A stretch of DNA of 64,000 nt. It comes from Bacteroidales bacterium (lineage in GTDB: Bacteria; Bacteroidota; Bacteroidia; Bacteroidales; UBA932). The DNA lies in the NCBI GenBank assembly GCA_017428945.1, contig JAFRPW010000024.1, positions 116,084 to 180,083 on the forward strand, read 5' to 3'. The notes beneath the pieces are model-generated. The model made no database searches, was not told where the DNA came from, and worked only from the letters and a program-made list of their open reading frames with translations. Shown here one piece after another: positions 55,670-63,928 of this stretch; position 1 is the stretch's first letter; every line of letters begins with the position of its first letter. A program made the translations under genes and the position numbers.

Positions 55670-55743
55670 GGTACTGGGTAGGAGAATCGAACTCCTATTG
55701 CGAGATTGAGAATCTCGAGTACTAACCGTTATACGAACCCAGC
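55669..55743 (-). tRNA. tRNA-Glu (CTC)
   Basis: On the minus strand the sequence folds as a tRNA: acceptor GCTGGGT/ACCCAGT (first pair G-T), anticodon stem CGAGA/TCTCG with loop TTCTCAA (anticodon CTC), T-stem AGGAG/CTCCT with loop TTCGATT, and an encoded CCA. The D-arm CGTATAACGGTTAGTACTCG is typical of bacterial tRNA-Glu. A -7 box TACCTTTGC (55766-55758) precedes it. Confidence 0.9.
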
Positions 55744-55757
55744 AGTTATTTTGGACT

Positions 55758-55766
55758 GCAAAGGTA
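55758..55766 (-). promoter_or_regulatory. -7 box for tRNA-Glu
   Basis: TACCTTTGC on the minus strand ends 15 bases before the tRNA 5' end. Confidence 0.6.
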
Positions 55767-55824
55767 AGTAAAAAAACTGATTATCCAAATTTTTTTGTAA
55801 ATTTGTACAAATATTGTTTGGCTT

Positions 55825-57237
55825 ATGACACTCATCAAATCCATTTCCGGTATTCGCGGAACCATTGGAGGAGCCCCCGGCGGAGCACTCACACCCATCG
55901 ACGTCGTCAAATTCACTGCTGCCTATGCGGCAACCCTTCCTCAGCGCAAACCTCAGCCCAACGGCGATAAATACAAGATTGTTGTCGGCAAGGACGCCCG
56001 CATGAGCGGAGATATGGTAGAGCAGCTGGTTGTGGGAACCCTTATCGGCTGCGGCATAGACGTAGTCAAGTGCGGCTTCGCTTCAACTCCCACCACGGAA
56101 ATGGCCGTCCTCTTTGCAAAGGCCGATGGCGGAATCATCCTCACCGCCAGCCACAACCCCAAGCAGTGGAACGCCCTGAAGCTCCTTAACGACAAGGGAG
56201 AATTCCTCACCGCCATCGAGGGCCAGGCCGTCCTGGATCTTGCGGAGAAGGAAGACTTTGACTTTGCAGAGGTGGATAACCTTGGCACCATAGAGGAAGA
56301 AGACTTCACGGACAAGCACCTGGACGCAGTCCTGGCACTGCCCGCAGTGGATGTTGACGCCATTAAGGCCGCCAAGTTCACTGTAGTAGTAGACGCCGTG
56401 AACAGCGTAGGCGGAATCATCATGCCCCGTCTCCTTAAACGCCTGGGCGTCAAGTGTATCGGCCTTAACTGCAACCCTACGGGAGACTTTGCCCACAACC
56501 CCGAACCCCTTCCCGCAAACCTGGTAGACCTCTGCGAGACCGTTGTCAAGGAAAAGGCCGATCTTGGCGTCTCCGTAGACCCTGACGTAGACCGCCTCGC
56601 CTTCATCCAGGAAGACGGCAAGCCCTTCGTGGAGGAGTACACCCTCGTGAGCGTTGCAGACTATCTCTGCGAGCTGGCAGAAAAGGAAGGAAAGCCCATA
56701 GCCACAGTCTCCAACCTTTCCTCTACCCGCGCCCTTCGCGACGTCACGGAAAAGCATGGCGGCAAGTACTATGCATCGGCAGTAGGCGAGGTTAACGTAA
56801 CCACCCTCATGCACAAGGTAGGCGCCCTCATCGGCGGCGAAGGCAACGGTGGCGTCATCTATCCCGCCATCCATGCAGGACGCGACGCCATGGTTGGCGT
56901 TGCACTGTTCCTGAGTAACCTTGCCCACAAGAAGATGAAGGTGAGCGAGCTCAAGAAGACCTACCCCCAGTACTTCATAGCCAAGAACAAGATTCAGCTC
57001 AGCGACACTGCCCTCATAGACAAGATCCTGAGTGAGCTCAAGACCATATATGCCAAGGAAGACGTCAATACCATAGACGGCGTAAAGATAAGCTTCGAGG
57101 CAAAGAAGCAGTGGGTCCACCTGCGCAAATCCAATACGGAACCCATTATCCGCATCTACTCCGAGGCCAACACCATGGCAGAAGCCGAAGCCCTTGGCAA
57201 TGAGGTGATTGCGGTTGCAAATAAAATCATCGGTTAG
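55825..57237 (+). CDS. glmM: Phosphoglucosamine mutase GlmM (phosphohexomutase)
   Basis: The 470-residue enzyme converts glucosamine-6-phosphate to glucosamine-1-phosphate for UDP-GlcNAc synthesis. Motifs are in order: GIRGTIGG at the start, the phosphoserine loop ILTASHNPKQWNAL (Ser in TASHNP), the metal loop DPDVDRLAF, the sugar-binding GGEGNGG, and the phosphate loop RKSNTEPIIRI. Length fits the family. A -7 box TAAATTTG (55798-55805) lies 19 bases before the ATG. Phosphomannomutase activity is an alternative. The stop overlaps the next start. Confidence 0.9.
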   Translation: MTLIKSISGIRGTIGGAPGGALTPIDVVKFTAAYAATLPQRKPQPNGDKYKIVVGKDARMSGDMVEQLVVGTLIGCGIDVVKCGFASTPTTEMAVLFAKADGGIILTASHNPKQWNALKLLNDKGEFLTAIEGQAVLDLAEKEDFDFAEVDNLGTIEEEDFTDKHLDAVLALPAVDVDAIKAAKFTVVVDAVNSVGGIIMPRLLKRLGVKCIGLNCNPTGDFAHNPEPLPANLVDLCETVVKEKADLGVSVDPDVDRLAFIQEDGKPFVEEYTLVSVADYLCELAEKEGKPIATVSNLSSTRALRDVTEKHGGKYYASAVGEVNVTTLMHKVGALIGGEGNGGVIYPAIHAGRDAMVGVALFLSNLAHKKMKVSELKKTYPQYFIAKNKIQLSDTALIDKILSELKTIYAKEDVNTIDGVKISFEAKKQWVHLRKSNTEPIIRIYSEANTMAEAEALGNEVIAVANKIIG

Positions 57238-58304
57238 TGTTTTCTTTCAGGACGACACCACTTCAGGATCAGCTTGACAAGGCCCTCAATGAAGGCCGTG
57301 TGGGCTGTTTCTGTACACAGAACTGCTGGGACACCTCCCGCGGGGCGTGGATGTACGATATATTTAAGGAAAGGGGAAACCTGGAGGTGATATTCTCTCC
57401 AAGGGAGGCGGAACTGACGCCCGGAACCAACCATATAGTCTTTGACGTGGAGCGGCTCCGTACCCTGGATGCCGTTGTGGTAGAGATTCAGGATGTTGGT
57501 GTCCGGTATTTCAACTATACCAAGGACGTACTGCAGCTCATGGAGATGCTCGTGCTTCTTGGTGATGAGGCGCCGTCGCTGTATGTGGTAGACCACATTA
57601 ATCCGTCCGGAAGGGTAGTGGAGGGGAGTATACCGTCGGTAACAGGGGAGATGTTCGTTCCCAAGGTTGCGCATCGTCACGGGCTCACGCTTGGGGAAAT
57701 CGTCAATCTGTATGCCTCTGAGATAGGCGCTAAGTTCCCTATCCATGTGATATCGGCAATGGCAACCAGTTCCGTGCGGCAGCTTATGCCCTGGACAATT
57801 GCGCCGGCGTCCGATATTCCGGGGCTGTTCAGCTCTTACCTGTACAGTGGCGGGGGACTGTGGAACAATACCACAATAACGCCGGGCATCGGCACATCCA
57901 GGCCGTACGAATACATAGGCGCTCCCTTTGTGAAACCGCTTCAGGCAGAGCACCTTCCGCAGGCTTCTGGAGCGCTTCTGAGGCCCTGTTCCTTCACTCC
58001 TGCTGCTGGACGGTATGCCGGCGAACGATGCCAGGGATTCCAGATAATGCTGCTTCCCGGGGAGCCGTATCACAGCCTTCTGCACACCCTGCACCTTATG
58101 CGCTGGTTTGTAGAGCACTATTCCGCCTTTGAGTTTGAACCGGCTTTCTGGACGAAACTGGCAGACCCTGTTCTGGAGGAGTATCTCCGTGAGAGAATCA
58201 GTTTTGACGTGGTGCAGGAGCATATAAAACTTGAGGAACAGAAGTGGATTCGAAAGGCCAAGCGCTACCTCCTTTACGACGACCAGCCCTACCGCATGAA
58301 GTAG
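57237..58304 (+). CDS. DUF1343/NamZ-like protein without signal peptide
   Basis: The 355-residue product aligns with the exo-N-acetylmuramidase NamZ (DUF1343) family: VGCFCTQNCWDTSRGAWMYD, FDVERLRTLDAVVVEIQDVG, RYFNYTKDV, VVDHINPSGRVVEG, GEIVNLYASEIGA and TPGIGTSRPYEYIGAPF. The usual PEHGxRG segment reads SPREAELTPG instead, and no export signal is present, so activity and location may differ from the secreted enzyme. The GTG start at 57237 shares its first base with the glmM stop, an arrangement suited to coupling of cell-wall sugar synthesis and recycling. Confidence 0.82.
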   Translation: MFSFRTTPLQDQLDKALNEGRVGCFCTQNCWDTSRGAWMYDIFKERGNLEVIFSPREAELTPGTNHIVFDVERLRTLDAVVVEIQDVGVRYFNYTKDVLQLMEMLVLLGDEAPSLYVVDHINPSGRVVEGSIPSVTGEMFVPKVAHRHGLTLGEIVNLYASEIGAKFPIHVISAMATSSVRQLMPWTIAPASDIPGLFSSYLYSGGGLWNNTTITPGIGTSRPYEYIGAPFVKPLQAEHLPQASGALLRPCSFTPAAGRYAGERCQGFQIMLLPGEPYHSLLHTLHLMRWFVEHYSAFEFEPAFWTKLADPVLEEYLRERISFDVVQEHIKLEEQKWIRKAKRYLLYDDQPYRMK

Positions 58305-58336
58305 CTTTGGCACGCCAATTGCGTAAGTTACTGCCG

Positions 58337-58819
58337 ATGAAAAAGTTTTGGACATACCTTATGTCTGCCGTGCTCCTGCTTGGCAGCGTCTCTGCCTGGG
58401 CCGGGGAAGATGACAGACCTCTGTCGGAACAAGTTGTAGAGTATGCCAAAACCTTCATTGGCACGCCTTACAAACTTGGCGCTGCGGGGCCTTCCCAGTT
58501 CGACTGTTCCAGCTACACCACCTATGTCTTCAAGCATTTCGGGTACGATATCCCCGCCTACTCAAAGACCCAGTTCAGGCTTGCCAGGCACGTGGACAGA
58601 TATGCGGATCTGCAGAAAGGAGACCTGGTTTTCTTCGGGACCAGGGCCGGCGCAAGGACCATCGGCCATGTAGGAATCCTGGTGGAAAAGGACGAGGAAA
58701 CCGGATCGTTCACCTTTATACACGCGTCGGTGACGCAGGGGGTTGTAATCCAGAGTTCCAACCATCCCTACTTCCAGCTCAGGTATGTAGGCGCGCGGAG
58801 GGTTATTCCGGACGAATAG
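58337..58819 (+). CDS. Secreted NlpC/P60 peptidase
   Basis: The 160-residue product has a signal peptide (MKKFWTYLMSAVLLLGSVSA, cleavage after AWA) and an NlpC/P60 domain with the catalytic Cys57 in FDCSSYTTYVF, the His in IGHVGILVEKD, and the third residue near FIHASVTQG. NlpC/P60 enzymes cut D-Glu-mDAP bonds in peptidoglycan. ATG 58337 gives the complete signal; the longer frame from 58244 overlaps the NamZ gene. Its 3' end overlaps the M23 gene on the other strand by 17 bases. Confidence 0.9.
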   Translation: MKKFWTYLMSAVLLLGSVSAWAGEDDRPLSEQVVEYAKTFIGTPYKLGAAGPSQFDCSSYTTYVFKHFGYDIPAYSKTQFRLARHVDRYADLQKGDLVFFGTRAGARTIGHVGILVEKDEETGSFTFIHASVTQGVVIQSSNHPYFQLRYVGARRVIPDE

Positions 58820-59999
58820 CCTGCTGCCACATGGCGCACAGGGAGTCCAGCGCTGGGAGATTCTCCTTCCTTATGGGCTCTGCAGGCGGAGATTCAAGTT
58901 TTAACGGGTTCACTGGGGACCCGTTTTTCCATACCCTGAAGTCAAGGTGCGGGCCGGTGGCGGTTCCTGTCATCCCCACGTATCCTATTACCTGCCCCTG
59001 GGATACCCTCTGGCCTGCTTTTACGGCCATTTTTGAGAGATGAAGGTAAGCCGTGGTGTACACTGAATTGTGGCGCACTTTGACCATGTTTCCGGCGCCG
59101 CCTTTACCCCAGCCTGCACTGAGGACGGTGCCGTCGCCGATGCTGTGGACGGGTGTTCCGGTGGGGGCGGCATAGTCAACTCCGGTGTGCGGGCGCACGG
59201 TTCCGTGAACGGGATGCAGCCTGTGCAGGGAGTATCCTGATGATATCCGGGTGAACTTGAGCGGTGCCTTCAGGAAGGCCTTGCGCATGCTTTCGCCTTT
59301 AGGGTTCCAGTATTTGTTTCCGCCGTCGCCCTGGTCAAAGTATACTGCCGGGAGGCAGGTTTCCCCACGGAGGAACTCTGCATAATCAATGCGGTCGATA
59401 CCTACGGACTCTCCCTCGCAGATGTTTTCGCTGTATGCCACTCGGAAGCGGTCTCCTTTCTGGAGGCCGAAGAAGTCTACCGTCCAGGCGTAAACATCGG
59501 CAAGATTGACGATGAGTTCAGGGGAGGCGCCTGCGGCTGTCATGTCGTTCCAGAGGGAGGAGCTGATGGTGACGTCGGCGGTCTTCCGGACGGTTTCCAC
59601 CTCCTTTTCACGGAGCCTGACGGCTACGGAGTCCTTTATCTGGAAGATGGTCTGACGCGTGCGGCTGTTGTCGTAGACTATGTAATCCAGGGTAGTGGAG
59701 TCCCTGTAATAGGCGTTCCAGGTGTTTCCGGCGCGGAGTTTCCGTACGTCGAAAACGGTGTCACGGGCCTGCAGGAGCTGGAAGGCCTGCTCCCTTGAAA
59801 GACCAAGGCTGCTTACCCACCCGATGAAATTGTCCCCGGACTTTATGCTGCCGGTCACTACCTCGAAGGAGTCCGTGCAGAACCCCAGGGGATAGACGGT
59901 GTCCTTTGCGGGAACGGGTTCTAAAGGCGTTTTTCTTGAGAAAATGTTGCAGGATACTGCCGCAAGAAGTAATATGATTAAATATGAAAGTCTTTTCAT
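58803..59999 (-). CDS. M23-family peptidoglycan-binding lipoprotein, altered zinc site
   Basis: The 398-residue lipoprotein (lipobox ending at Cys17, AAVSC) has a helical/beta N-terminal part similar to LysM-like M23 regulators and a LytM domain with HTGVDYAAPTGTPVHSIGDG and the GPHLDFRVW segment. The usual H-x-H zinc motif reads H-L-D, so one metal ligand is changed and the protein may be a regulator instead of an active endopeptidase. The -7 box TAACTTTG (60013-60006) ends seven bases before the ATG, implying a leaderless mRNA. Confidence 0.87.
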   Translation of the reverse strand: MKRLSYLIILLLAAVSCNIFSRKTPLEPVPAKDTVYPLGFCTDSFEVVTGSIKSGDNFIGWVSSLGLSREQAFQLLQARDTVFDVRKLRAGNTWNAYYRDSTTLDYIVYDNSRTRQTIFQIKDSVAVRLREKEVETVRKTADVTISSSLWNDMTAAGASPELIVNLADVYAWTVDFFGLQKGDRFRVAYSENICEGESVGIDRIDYAEFLRGETCLPAVYFDQGDGGNKYWNPKGESMRKAFLKAPLKFTRISSGYSLHRLHPVHGTVRPHTGVDYAAPTGTPVHSIGDGTVLSAGWGKGGAGNMVKVRHNSVYTTAYLHLSKMAVKAGQRVSQGQVIGYVGMTGTATGPHLDFRVWKNGSPVNPLKLESPPAEPIRKENLPALDSLCAMWQQAIRPE

Positions 60000-60005
60000 G
60001 ATATG

Positions 60006-60013
60006 CAAAGTTA
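60006..60013 (-). promoter_or_regulatory. -7 box directly before the M23 start codon
   Basis: TAACTTTG on the minus strand ends seven bases before ATG 59999. Confidence 0.55.
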
Positions 60014-60033
60014 ATAATTTTCCAAAAAATGCT

Positions 60034-60041
60034 TATATTTG
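60034..60041 (+). promoter_or_regulatory. -7 box for the 60061 operon
   Basis: TATATTTG with the ATG 20 bases downstream. It is divergent from the M23 promoter. Confidence 0.6.
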
Positions 60042-60060
60042 TGTGATAAAACCAATAACC

Positions 60061-60570
60061 ATGTCAACAGTATCACTTGCATCGGAAAAATACGCTTTCA
60101 ATAACGTACGCACTTATCTGGCCGCAGTAGCATTTGTGTGTGGCAATATCCTGGTTCCCCAGTTGTGCCACCTTATTCCTAATGGCGGTCTCATCTTCCT
60201 GCCCATATATTTCTTCACGCTGGTTGCAGCGTTCAAGTGCGGCTGGAAGGTCGGTCTTCTTACGGCAGTGCTTTCCCCGGTAGTGAACTGTGTGCTGTTT
60301 GGCATGCCTCCCGTGGCATCCCTGCCCGCAATCCTTGTCAAGTCCTTTACTCTGGTGCTTGCTGTAGAGATCGTTTCCAGGAAAATGAGGTTCTCCATTC
60401 TCTCCGTAGCTGTGGCAGTGCTTGCATATCAAATAGTTGGAATGGCGGTGGAATTCCTCATGGACTTCAATTTCATGCATGCAATCCAGGACATCCGCAT
60501 AGGCTGGCCAGGCATCCTCATCCAGATAGTGGGCGGATTCCTTGTGATCAAGGCCCTGCAGCGTAAATGA
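60061..60570 (+). CDS. ECF-transporter S-component-like membrane protein
   Basis: The 169-residue product has five to six hydrophobic segments with the GGLIFLPIYFFTLVAAFKCG and SPVVNCVLFGMPPVASLPAI loops typical of substrate-binding subunits of energy-coupling-factor transporters. The vitamin or metal substrate cannot be told. ATG 60061 is chosen because a promoter lies 20 bases upstream; the longer frame from 59899 crosses it. The stop overlaps the FmdE-like gene by four bases, so transport and the FmdE protein may be linked. Confidence 0.75.
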   Translation: MSTVSLASEKYAFNNVRTYLAAVAFVCGNILVPQLCHLIPNGGLIFLPIYFFTLVAAFKCGWKVGLLTAVLSPVVNCVLFGMPPVASLPAILVKSFTLVLAVEIVSRKMRFSILSVAVAVLAYQIVGMAVEFLMDFNFMHAIQDIRIGWPGILIQIVGGFLVIKALQRK

Positions 60571-61112
60571 AGGGGGTACTGAAATCATTCCTCTTCCCTC
60601 AAGACTTATATGCCGATGATGTCGCGGACATTGTCGGCAATTGCATTAAACGCCACGGGGAAGCGGAGTGGCGCGCCGTGGTCCTTACCAACGAGATCCA
60701 CGGCCACCTGGGCATTTACTCCACCCTTGGAGCCAAAATGGGCCTCCGTGCGAGGGAACTGTTCAGGGAGATGGGGCTGGAAGGGGAGATGTCGGTACTC
60801 TCCTTTGCCGGCAGCGTACCTCCTGTGAGCTGCCTGAACGATGGCCTGCAGGTAAGTACCGGCGCTTCCATGGGCCACGGCCTTTTTGCGGTTTCCCCCG
60901 TGGAGGAGCCTTCCGTCAAAGCCAGGTTCACCTGCGGCGGAGTATCCCTGGATATCAGCCTGAAGCCTGAGTATGAAGAGATTATCAAGGCCGATATTAA
61001 GCAGGGCTTTTCCCTTTACGGCCATGCTCCGGAGTATTGGGAGTATGTGCGCAAGTTGGCGCTCCGGTACTGGCTGGAGTGGGACAGGAATCAGGTTTTT
61101 GTTGTGTTATGA
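60567..61112 (+). CDS. FmdE-like protein
   Basis: The 181-residue product resembles the FmdE domain of formylmethanofuran dehydrogenase operons: NEIHGHLGIYSTLGAKMGLR, then VSCLNDGLQVSTGASMGHG. The family cysteine after the H-x-H segment (HGHLCPG in archaeal members) is glycine here. In Bacteroidetes the protein cannot be part of methanogenesis, so a metal- or cofactor-handling role is more likely. It is coupled to the ECF-S-like gene upstream and the small gene downstream. Confidence 0.8.
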   Translation: MKGVLKSFLFPQDLYADDVADIVGNCIKRHGEAEWRAVVLTNEIHGHLGIYSTLGAKMGLRARELFREMGLEGEMSVLSFAGSVPPVSCLNDGLQVSTGASMGHGLFAVSPVEEPSVKARFTCGGVSLDISLKPEYEEIIKADIKQGFSLYGHAPEYWEYVRKLALRYWLEWDRNQVFVVL

Positions 61113-61420
61113 GCCATCCCAAGTTCATATTGGTATCGGACCCTGCAACTCCTCTTGTGGGGACGTTTGTGTATGGGATGGTTTATCAGCATAAGGATCT
61201 TGTCAACGGGTACGTAAAGGTTCACGGCGGGGGATGGTATCTGAAGGATGATGAAAAGAAAACCATGACTCTCTACGGCAGTTCAGGAGATTACGGTGAG
61301 CCAAAGCTTTCTTTCCTGAACCGTATTCCCCGTGAACTCCGTGAGTACACCTTCTTCTTTACCCCCATCTGGGGCCTTCCGGGTAACAAGTTGGATTTAA
61401 GCGATGTAGAGTGGTTTTAG
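61109..61420 (+). CDS. Unknown 103-residue protein
   Basis: The product begins MSHPKFILVSDPATPLVGTF and contains a compact beta-rich fold with LVNGYVKVHGGGWYLKDDEK and FFFTPIWGLPGNKLDLSD. No family is recognised. ATG 61109 overlaps the FmdE-like stop by four bases; the longer frame is a shadow inside that gene. It completes the three-gene operon. Confidence 0.65.
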   Translation: MSHPKFILVSDPATPLVGTFVYGMVYQHKDLVNGYVKVHGGGWYLKDDEKKTMTLYGSSGDYGEPKLSFLNRIPRELREYTFFFTPIWGLPGNKLDLSDVEWF

Positions 61421-61435
61421 ACCAGATTAAATACT

Positions 61436-61549
61436 CTATGGTTCTGTGACCACGTTGTCATGGCTGTTATTGCAATAGTCAAAGGCACCTTTCACCAGGA
61501 GCGCCACGGCTCCAACATACAAAGCAACGGAAATAACAATCTCTAACAT
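61436..61549 (-). CDS. 37-residue single-pass membrane peptide
   Basis: On the minus strand ATG 61549 encodes MLEIVISVALYVGAVALLVK followed by GAFDYCNNSHDNVVTEP, a short N-out/C-in style peptide with one hydrophobic helix and a polar tail. A -7 box TAACTTTG (61578-61571) lies 22 bases upstream, which supports a real small gene. No homologue is named. Confidence 0.6.
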   Translation of the reverse strand: MLEIVISVALYVGAVALLVKGAFDYCNNSHDNVVTEP

Positions 61550-61570
61550 AGCTCAAATCTTTTGTTGGTG

Positions 61571-61578
61571 CAAAGTTA
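61571..61578 (-). promoter_or_regulatory. -7 box for the 37-residue peptide
   Basis: TAACTTTG on the minus strand, 22 bases before the ATG. Confidence 0.5.
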
Positions 61579-61674
61579 ATACCCGCTTGCGCCAAACTGT
61601 TGCGCAATGCTCCGGTCTCACGGAAAATGTGTAAATTTGAAGACGAATACTTGTGGAAAACCTTTTGTGACACT

Positions 61675-62520
61675 ATGCAAGACTGCGAAACAATTAACCT
61701 TAACGAATACACACCCTCCGGTGAAGGCGGTACTGCCATTACCTATAAGCACAATAGCCGCAATTCCCTCGCGAAGCTCTACAACAGCGGATTCGAGGCC
61801 GATGTTGCCATTGAAGAGTTCAAGGTGGCGCAGGCCGTTTATGACCTTGGAATCCCTACCCCTAAGCCATATAGGCTTGTCACGGACGGCAAGCGCCTTG
61901 GGGCTGAATACGAGTTCATCACCGGGAAGCGCTCATTTGCCCGTATCCTGTCTCAGGAGCCGGAGAAGATGCAGGATATTGCAGAAGCCTTTGCCAAAGC
62001 CGCCCACGCGCTCCATTCTACCAAGGCGGATACGGCAAGACTGCCTTCCATCAGGGAAGTGCTGCGCTCGTTCTATCTTGGCAGCGACACCGTGACACCG
62101 GAATACAGGGAGCGTGCCCTGGCTTTCCTCCAAAAGATCCAGGAACCTGTCACCTGCGTCCATGGAGACTTCCATATCGGCAATATCATAACGGACGGAA
62201 ATCGTACACTGTGGATTGACATCGGCCAGTTCGGCTATGGCGCTCCCGAATGGGACCTTGGCTGGTTCTGGACCATGACCCACAACCTGGGAGACAGTCG
62301 GGCCGATTTCCTTCTGCATCTTACCCAGGAGACCCTGGTCTCTTTCTGGGACGCTTTCCTTCCGGTTTACCTTGGCACGAATGATCCTGCGGCACTTGGC
62401 GAGTACACACGTAAGATACTGGCTTATTATGCTGTGAGGGTTCCCTACATGTTCAGCCTGATCAACCATGACAAGTTCCCCGAGGAAGGGTGCAGGTCTC
62501 TTATCCAGCTGATTCCATAG
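61675..62520 (+). CDS. Aminoglycoside-phosphotransferase-like kinase (TIGR02172 type)
   Basis: The 281-residue protein starts MQDCETINLNEYTPSGEGGT, a start typical of the TIGR02172 branch of choline/aminoglycoside-kinase-like proteins. The catalytic loop is HGDFHIGNII and the metal residue lies in WIDIGQFGYGAPEWDLGWF. A TTG frame start at 61600 is rejected: a -7-like TAAATTTG at 61632-61639 lies between it and ATG 61675. The phosphorylated substrate is unknown; drug resistance should not be assumed. Confidence 0.85.
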   Translation: MQDCETINLNEYTPSGEGGTAITYKHNSRNSLAKLYNSGFEADVAIEEFKVAQAVYDLGIPTPKPYRLVTDGKRLGAEYEFITGKRSFARILSQEPEKMQDIAEAFAKAAHALHSTKADTARLPSIREVLRSFYLGSDTVTPEYRERALAFLQKIQEPVTCVHGDFHIGNIITDGNRTLWIDIGQFGYGAPEWDLGWFWTMTHNLGDSRADFLLHLTQETLVSFWDAFLPVYLGTNDPAALGEYTRKILAYYAVRVPYMFSLINHDKFPEEGCRSLIQLIP

Positions 62521-62626
62521 TACACTCTAAAACCTGAACAAGTTCGCGAAGGAGATTCCGGAGTGCTTGGCCGATACCTCGCAGTACTGCACAGCGCTGA
62601 GACGTGTGCCACGGCTCCCTTGGAAA

Positions 62627-63445
62627 TCAATAGTTTATGATGATAGACTTGTCGAACTCGCTGTCCTTGTCATCTCCCTTGATGTCCACTTGCACGATGC
62701 GTCCCTGGGCATCTTTCTTATACTCGAAGGAGAAAGTGATATCTGCGTAGAAATCCTCCTTATATGTTGCTGGAAGATGTGCGCTGTTTTTACCGGTAAG
62801 ATTCCATCGTGAATAATCCGGAATTATTGATTCATAGATATATAGGATGGGATCGACCTTGTCTGCGAACGGATTGGACTCCTTTCCGTAAGTTACTGTG
62901 ACTTTATATGGCCCAACCTCTGAACTCTGATTCATTTCAACGAGGTCTCCGCCGCTCCATGTATATTCGTTTGTGAGATCTGTATTTGGCCCGGTTACCT
63001 TATATGAAGCGAGCCTATCTCCATCATAAACCAATTCCTTTGTATAGTTACCTTCAATTGCTTTCGTCAGGTTCCCGCCACCATCGAATTCAAGAGTATA
63101 CTTGCGCGGGCCAACGACTGACAGGTCTCCGGGAGTCATGAGTTCCCAGCATTTGGTTGCGTAAACAACTGACGCACTGTAATCGAAATCCATAAGTTCG
63201 ACTTGTTTGAGCGTAGCCTTCCCGTCTTTTAGCGTATACATCTCATAAACGGTTTTTATGACACGACCGTCCGGGCCGTATGTGGGAGTAACGACATCCT
63301 TTGCATAGGCCTTGCCTCCGGAAAGGTTCAAAATCTGATAACTGCGGACAACGGAAGCAGAACCGCCCGTTGCAGTATCATCTTTGGCGCATGAAATTAC
63401 GGACAGGGCCAGAAGCGCAGAAGTGAATAATAGAACTTTTTTCAT
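62627..63445 (-). CDS. DUF4595-like lipoprotein
   Basis: The 272-residue product has a lipobox ending at Cys19 (SVISC) followed by a beta-rich domain with repeated Y-D-x-x-G-R/N-L type strands (EFDGGGNLTKAIEGNYTKEL, VYDGDRLASYKVTG, YTWSGGDLVEM), as in the large Bacteroidetes lipoprotein family DUF4595. It is expected to face the periplasm or cell surface. Function is unknown. A -7 box TATCTTTG (63491-63484) lies upstream. The 106 bases after the stop (62521-62626) hold nothing I can support. Confidence 0.82.
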   Translation of the reverse strand: MKKVLLFTSALLALSVISCAKDDTATGGSASVVRSYQILNLSGGKAYAKDVVTPTYGPDGRVIKTVYEMYTLKDGKATLKQVELMDFDYSASVVYATKCWELMTPGDLSVVGPRKYTLEFDGGGNLTKAIEGNYTKELVYDGDRLASYKVTGPNTDLTNEYTWSGGDLVEMNQSSEVGPYKVTVTYGKESNPFADKVDPILYIYESIIPDYSRWNLTGKNSAHLPATYKEDFYADITFSFEYKKDAQGRIVQVDIKGDDKDSEFDKSIIINY

Positions 63446-63483
63446 ATAGCAGCTAAATCAATTATTACTATGCTAACAGTTTG

Positions 63484-63491
63484 CAAAGATA
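63484..63491 (-). promoter_or_regulatory. -7 box for the DUF4595-like gene
   Basis: TATCTTTG on the minus strand, 39 bases before the start codon. Confidence 0.55.
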
Positions 63492-63550
63492 ATCATTATT
63501 TAAAAACGGACGTCCTCCCGGATGGCCGCTTCGCTTGCTTCTATATCTGA

Positions 63551-63928
63551 TTAGCATTCGTGATCGTGGTGGTGGCCACCGCAGCCGTCATGATGGCAGC
63601 TGGAGTCGCCATAGACGATGGAGCCGTCAAGATACTGCTTCAGGAGTTCCTCGACAGGCAGCTCAGGTGCACCTGCATGCAGGTTGATGCCCAACTGGGC
63701 AATCATGTTGACTGCTCCCGGCCCAAGGCCTCCGCAGATGATATCGGTGCAGTCGTTTGCCGCAATAAAACGCGGCATGGCCCCATGCTCATGTTCCGGA
63801 GCATCCAGCGTTACGGTTTCTTGGACTTGTCCGTCTTCTACGGTCACAATCGTCAATTGAGGAGCCTTGCCGAAATGCGGCCAGAGCTTTCCTTCGCAGG
63901 TTGGGATGGCTATTTTCTGAGTTGTCAT
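63551..63928 (-). CDS. NifX/NafY-type dinitrogenase cofactor-like protein
   Basis: The 125-residue product has the Nitro_FeMo-Co fold: IAIPTCEGKLWPHFGKAPQL, then IIAANDCTDIICGGLGPGAV-type strand (IAANDCTDIICGGLGPG), NMIAQLGINLHAGAPELPVE, and a histidine/cysteine-rich tail (SSCHHDGCGGHHHDHEC). No nitrogenase genes are near, so a role in iron-sulfur or molybdenum handling is more likely than nitrogen fixation. The tail suggests metal binding. No clear promoter: TAACTTAG at about 63953-63960 is the nearest candidate. Confidence 0.87.
   Translation of the reverse strand: MTTQKIAIPTCEGKLWPHFGKAPQLTIVTVEDGQVQETVTLDAPEHEHGAMPRFIAANDCTDIICGGLGPGAVNMIAQLGINLHAGAPELPVEELLKQYLDGSIVYGDSSCHHDGCGGHHHDHEC

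Noticed and set aside
56083-57120. 345-codon minus-strand frame opposite glmM
   Set aside because: glmM is complete with all motifs; the antisense frame has no promoter or recognisable domain.
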